Assembly (NCBI RefSeq): GCF_005870035.1
Contig: NZ_SWJG01000001.1
Location: 545,639-609,638 of the forward strand
Reading direction: 5' to 3'
Source of the DNA: Spirosoma lacussanchae
GTDB taxonomy: Bacteria; Bacteroidota; Bacteroidia; Cytophagales; Spirosomataceae
Length of the DNA: 64,000 nt
Shown piece after piece: positions 60,732 to 64,000 of the stretch. The position numbers and the translations under genes were made by a program. Each line of letters opens with the position of its first letter. The first letter of the stretch is position 1. Below the pieces are notes generated by a model. That model searched no databases and was not told where the DNA came from. It saw nothing but the letters and a program-made list of their open reading frames with translations.

Positions 60732-61536
60732 CGAGTCAGCCAATGCAGTACTTGTTGCCTTTGTTGTAGGAAGTATTGTACTCGTGATCATGGCTTTGTT
60801 TAGCGCCAGCTTCATTATTTTTCACCGGCGTCGGCGTAGAGAAGTAATTCGTGAACGAAAAGAAATGCAGGAAAAATACCAGCGCGAATTATTACAGTCT
60901 CAACTAGAAATTCAGAACCAAACTCTTCAGCAGATTGCCGAAGAATTACACGATCATATCGGGCAGTTACTGACGGTAGCGGCCATGCGGCTGAACCAGC
61001 TCGAAGATGACAGTACAGATGCCGCGGTGCAGCAGTCGGTTCGGCAAACGCGCGACGTTGTCAGTACCATCATCACCGACGTGCGGGCGCTGGCAAAGAC
61101 CCTGGACCACAGCACGGTTCAGCGGTTCGGGTTGCTGCCGAGTCTGTCGCTGGAGCTGGATCGTATTCAGCGAACGGGCCGCCTACAAACCCGGCTCATC
61201 GAATCGGGGGAGGTATATGCGCTGGGGGAGCAGGTCGATATTGTCCTGTTGCGAATGAGTCAGGAGTTGCTCAACAACGTATTGAAACATGCCCGCGCCC
61301 GTACCGTAACGGTGTTGGTCGATTATCAGCCTGATCGACTTACGCTTACGGTTGCCGATGATGGGCAGGGGTTCAGCCAGGACGATGTGGCAGCCCGCCC
61401 AATTAACGAGTCCGGGTCAGGCATGAGCAACCTGCACCGCCGGGCCGAATTACTCGGCGGCACGCTCAACGTTCAGAGCCGTTTGGGTGCCGGCACAACC
61501 GTTACCGTACATCTGCCGCGTAATTACACCCGGTAG
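60724..61536 (+). CDS. sensor histidine kinase, NarX/DesK type (HisKA_3)
   Basis: A 270-residue kinase. One N-terminal transmembrane helix (about residues 9-32) is followed by a basic coiled stretch and the HisKA_3 domain, with phospho-acceptor His76 in AEELHDHIGQLL. The catalytic domain has the N box SQELLNNVLKHARA, VADDGQGF and GSGMSNLHRRAELLGG. There is no extracellular sensor domain. It overlaps the membrane protein gene upstream and is followed 124 bases later by a LuxR-type response regulator, its likely partner. Confidence 0.92.
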   Translation: MNSESANAVLVAFVVGSIVLVIMALFSASFIIFHRRRRREVIRERKEMQEKYQRELLQSQLEIQNQTLQQIAEELHDHIGQLLTVAAMRLNQLEDDSTDAAVQQSVRQTRDVVSTIITDVRALAKTLDHSTVQRFGLLPSLSLELDRIQRTGRLQTRLIESGEVYALGEQVDIVLLRMSQELLNNVLKHARARTVTVLVDYQPDRLTLTVADDGQGFSQDDVAARPINESGSGMSNLHRRAELLGGTLNVQSRLGAGTTVTVHLPRNYTR

Positions 61537-61660
61537 GGGTCGGCGGGTATACCGTATAATACATTCATATTCATTTTGGTTGCTGTTTGCGGGCTTAGTT
61601 TAGTGGCTTGTTATATAACTATCTATATTTCAAGAAGATAATTATCCTCTCGTATACCCC

Positions 61661-62308
61661 ATGCCAACTTCAATCGCCATTGCCGACGATCATCACCTGC
61701 TGGCCGAAGCGCTGGCTGATCTAATTCAAAAATTTGATCGCTACGAAGTGCTGTTCATTGCCGAAAACGGCCGTGATCTGCTAACCCGGCTCCAGCGGGG
61801 ACCGCTGCCCGATATTGCGCTGGTCGATCTGAATATGCCCGAGATGGATGGCTTCGAAACGGCGGTGCAGCTCCGGCAGCTTTATCCATCGGTGCGGGTT
61901 ATGGCGCTCTCCATGACCGACCGGGAAGAACATATCGTGCGCATGCTCCGCAACGGGGCCCGCGGCTATTTGCTTAAAGGATGTCGATCAACGGAACTAC
62001 GACAGGCGCTCGATGACGTGATGGAGAAAGGGTATTATTATTCCGATTTTCTGACCCACCGGCTGATTCGTAGCCTCAACACAACCGATCCCGTTACCAG
62101 CACGCCTATGTTCGGACTGAACAACCGGGAGTCCGATTTTTTGAAGCTGGCCTGTAGCGAGTTGACCTATAACGACATAGCCGATCGGATGTGCGTCAGC
62201 CCCCGTACGGTAGACGGCTATCGCGAAACAGTTTTTCAGAAAATGGGCGTTCGTACGCGGGTCGGGATGGTGATCGTTGCCGTCCGGTGTGGGCTCGTCG
62301 AGCTGTAA
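61661..62308 (+). CDS. response regulator, NarL/LuxR family
   Basis: A 215-residue two-domain regulator. The receiver domain has the acidic pocket ADDHHLLAEA, phospho-acceptor Asp56 in ALVDLNMPEMDG, the Thr/Ser switch in VMALSMTD, and Lys in GYLLKGC. The LuxR-type helix-turn-helix has NNRESDFLKLACSELTYNDI and VSPRTVDGYRETVFQKMGV. It is the likely target of the kinase upstream. Its regulon is unknown. Confidence 0.93.
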   Translation: MPTSIAIADDHHLLAEALADLIQKFDRYEVLFIAENGRDLLTRLQRGPLPDIALVDLNMPEMDGFETAVQLRQLYPSVRVMALSMTDREEHIVRMLRNGARGYLLKGCRSTELRQALDDVMEKGYYYSDFLTHRLIRSLNTTDPVTSTPMFGLNNRESDFLKLACSELTYNDIADRMCVSPRTVDGYRETVFQKMGVRTRVGMVIVAVRCGLVEL

Positions 62309-62313
62309 GGTGC

Positions 62314-62321
62314 TATATTTG
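62314..62321 (+). promoter_or_regulatory. -7 promoter element of the epimerase gene, leaderless arrangement
   Basis: TATATTTG, exact TAnnTTTG, with only CTTC before the ATG at 62326. As with the ABC-F gene, transcription would begin at the start codon. No TTG at the usual -33 distance, so the promoter may be weak or need an activator. Confidence 0.4.
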
Positions 62322-62325
62322 CTTC

Positions 62326-63342
62326 ATGCAATTGATTTTTCACCGGGTTGATCTCCGTCTGAAACATACGTTTACCATTGCCCACGATAGCCGCGATGTG
62401 CAACCGTCGCTGCTCGTCGAACTGCGCGATGGCGAGTTGAGTGGGTACGGGGAAGCGACCGCTACGCGCTACTACGGCATTACCATCGATGGGATGGTGG
62501 AGGCCATCGAACCGCTTCGCGATCGGATCGAAGCCTACGAACTAGCCGACCCGGCCGTGTTCTGGGCCGAGATGCAGCCGTATCTGGCCAGTAATCCCTT
62601 TGCGCTCTGCGCCCTCGACCAGGCTGCCTGGGATCTGTGGGCCAAGCGGCAGCAAAAGCCGCTCTATGCGTGCTGGAACCTCGACCCCTCACGAAGTCCG
62701 CTGACGAATTATACAATCGGGCTCGACACCCCCGACCGGATGGTGAGCAAGCTCCTGGAGTGGCCCTGGCCGTTGTATAAAGTTAAACTTGGCCGACCCG
62801 ATACCGATCTGGACGTGATGCGGGCGCTCCGGGCCCATACCAGCGCCCGCTTTCGGGTCGACGCCAACTGCGGCTGGACTGCCGAACAAACACTGGCTTT
62901 TGCGCCCGAGCTGGCCGAGCTGGGGGTTGAGTTCATTGAACAGCCCCTCCCGGCCACCGACTGGAGCGGAGCCCGGCAACTCGCCGAGCAGTCACCCCTG
63001 CCGATCATTGCCGACGAGAGCTGCATCGTAGAAAGTGACGTAGCCCGTTGCGCTGGTTATTTTCATGGGGTCAATATCAAGCTGACCAAGTGCGGGGGCC
63101 TGACGCCCGCCCGGCGAATGATTGCTACCGCCCGTTCGCTGGGGTTACGCGTGATGGTCGGCTGCATGACCGAGTCGAGTGTGGGCATTTCAGCCATTGC
63201 CCAGCTGCTGCCGCTGCTCGACTACGCCGACCTGGACGGGTCGCTGCTCATTGCCAACGATCCCGCTACGGGGGTTACCTTTAACAACGGCCGGGTTATC
63301 TACGCCAGCGAAAACGGCACCGGCGCCCGGCTGATGCTTTAA
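62326..63342 (+). CDS. dipeptide epimerase (L-Ala-D/L-Glu epimerase-like, enolase superfamily)
   Basis: A 338-residue enolase-superfamily enzyme of the muconate-lactonising subgroup. A capping domain (MQLIFHRVDLRLKHTFTIAH ... YGEATATRYYGIT) precedes the barrel. The barrel has the KxK-type VKLGR, metal ligands Asp (FRVDANCGW), Glu (EQPLPATDW) and Asp (IADESC), and the second Lys in NIKLTKCGGL. In relatives it epimerises L-Ala-D-Glu from murein. The longer frame back to 62191 overlaps the response regulator; the ATG at 62326 is the family start. A BioF-like gene follows at 11 bases. Confidence 0.9.
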   Translation: MQLIFHRVDLRLKHTFTIAHDSRDVQPSLLVELRDGELSGYGEATATRYYGITIDGMVEAIEPLRDRIEAYELADPAVFWAEMQPYLASNPFALCALDQAAWDLWAKRQQKPLYACWNLDPSRSPLTNYTIGLDTPDRMVSKLLEWPWPLYKVKLGRPDTDLDVMRALRAHTSARFRVDANCGWTAEQTLAFAPELAELGVEFIEQPLPATDWSGARQLAEQSPLPIIADESCIVESDVARCAGYFHGVNIKLTKCGGLTPARRMIATARSLGLRVMVGCMTESSVGISAIAQLLPLLDYADLDGSLLIANDPATGVTFNNGRVIYASENGTGARLML

Positions 63343-63353
63343 CCAACGAACGA

Positions 63354-64000
63354 GTGAGTCAACAACCCATCCATCCGTTTACCATCGATCAGTTACCGGG
63401 CCGTACCATCCGGCATGGCAAACAGGACTATCTGTTTTTTAGCGGCACGGCTTATCTGGGTATGCCACAGCACCCCGGCTTTCAGCAGCTGCTGACCAAC
63501 GCCATCGGTCGTTACGGCACGGCGTTCGGCAGCTCCCGCAACGGTAATCTGCAACTGGGCATCTACGACGAAGCCGAAGCCCGGCTGGCCAGTTGGTCGG
63601 GTGCCGAAGCGGCCCTGACGGTATCGTCGGGTATGATGGCTGGTCAGGTCGTTGTGCAATACCTGCGGGCGCAGCAGGCTTGCTTCATCTATGGCCCGCA
63701 GGCCCACCCGGCGCTCTGGCACGATCCGGCAGTGGCGCTGCCTGGTCTGCCGTTCAGCGATTGGGTGGCCCAACTGCCCGACCAGGTGCGGGCGTTGCCG
63801 CCTGGTCCCGTCGCCATCCTGCTGAATGCGCTTGATGCGGCCCATTCCGGCTATTACCCGTTCGACTGGGTCGATGCGTTGCCAACAGATCGGGACATTA
63901 CGCTGTTGGTTGATGATTCGCACGGGATCGGTATTCTCAACGACCTGCCCCGCGCCAATGGTTTGCCCGGTCCCGGCTGGGGCATAGGGCCGAAGATTCC
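63354..64000 (+). CDS. alpha-oxoamine synthase-like PLP enzyme (BioF/KBL family), partial at window end
   Basis: 215 codons are visible before the window ends. The start is a GTG (VSQQPIHPF), 11 bases after the epimerase stop, so the two are likely co-transcribed. FFSGTAYLGMPQHPGF, YGTAFGSSRNGN and LASWSGAEAALTVSSGMMAGQ match the fold-type I aminotransferase/oxoamine synthase pattern, and LLVDDSHGIGILN carries the PLP Asp and His. The Schiff-base Lys lies beyond the end. The sequence is more divergent than true BioF, and pairing with a dipeptide epimerase suggests a role in amino acid or murein-peptide chemistry. Reaction not known. Confidence 0.82.
   Translation, partial: MSQQPIHPFTIDQLPGRTIRHGKQDYLFFSGTAYLGMPQHPGFQQLLTNAIGRYGTAFGSSRNGNLQLGIYDEAEARLASWSGAEAALTVSSGMMAGQVVVQYLRAQQACFIYGPQAHPALWHDPAVALPGLPFSDWVAQLPDQVRALPPGPVAILLNALDAAHSGYYPFDWVDALPTDRDITLLVDDSHGIGILNDLPRANGLPGPGWGIGPKI

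Overview
The window looks like a chromosome segment of a Bacteroidota bacterium, most likely of the order Cytophagales (Spirosoma-like). The evidence is a type IX secretion (T9SS) client with a C-terminal sorting domain, a T9SS Plug (DUF5103) protein, a DUF3276 PUR-family protein, DUF4369/TlpA-type thioredoxins, and promoters of the Bacteroidota form TTG-N18..22-TAnnTTTG with few Shine-Dalgarno sites. Most of the DNA is clearly GC-rich. One island (about 55.4-57.0 kb) is visibly AT-rich. I recognise no IS element, prophage, CRISPR array or rRNA. There is one tRNA, tRNA-Thr(CGT).

Layout. 0-9.3 kb: heptose-type nucleotidylyltransferase, LPG-flippase-like membrane protein, panD, a MoeB/ThiF-rhodanese protein, a DUF1080/TIM-barrel sugar pair, a glycosyltransferase, a lipase-like lipoprotein and an ArsR-OYE pair. 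9.3-20 kb: purQ, a 5'-nucleotidase split over two genes in reverse domain order, an M1 peptidase, a DUF922-like/beta-barrel protein, ahcY, exported RidA divergent from a MarR-GNAT pair, an SGNH hydrolase and murF. 20-35.8 kb: T9SS FG-GAP client, acidic protein, PAS histidine kinase, a repeat cluster beside tRNA-Thr, ABC-F ATPase, T9SS Plug, ychF, DUF3276, RlpA, DUF58, TlpA, YdcF and pfkA.

36-50.2 kb is a surface-glycan region on the minus strand. A flippase-methyltransferase-FkbM-GT4-GT2 unit is preceded by a seven-gene, mostly overlapping operon. That operon matches the GDP-sugar route to CMP-legionaminic acid (LegB, LegC, LegH, LegI, LegG, PtmE, LegF). A divergently transcribed protein with a GT42/DUF115-like GPS motif is a candidate transferase for the sugar.

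50.2-64 kb: Ppx/GppA phosphatase and full-length metH. These are followed by a translationally coupled AAA ATPase plus small TOPRIM/RloB-like protein in the AT-rich island, which is the best candidate for an undescribed (defence-type) system. Then come a methyltransferase, a fasciclin protein, an orphan minus-strand terminator in a 490-base gene-free stretch, a membrane protein coupled to a NarX-type kinase with its response regulator, a dipeptide epimerase, and a BioF-like PLP enzyme cut by the window end.

Many genes end in unusually long, nearly perfect hairpins that serve both strands. Several start codons were moved inward from the longest open frame because promoters, terminators or family N-termini place them there.
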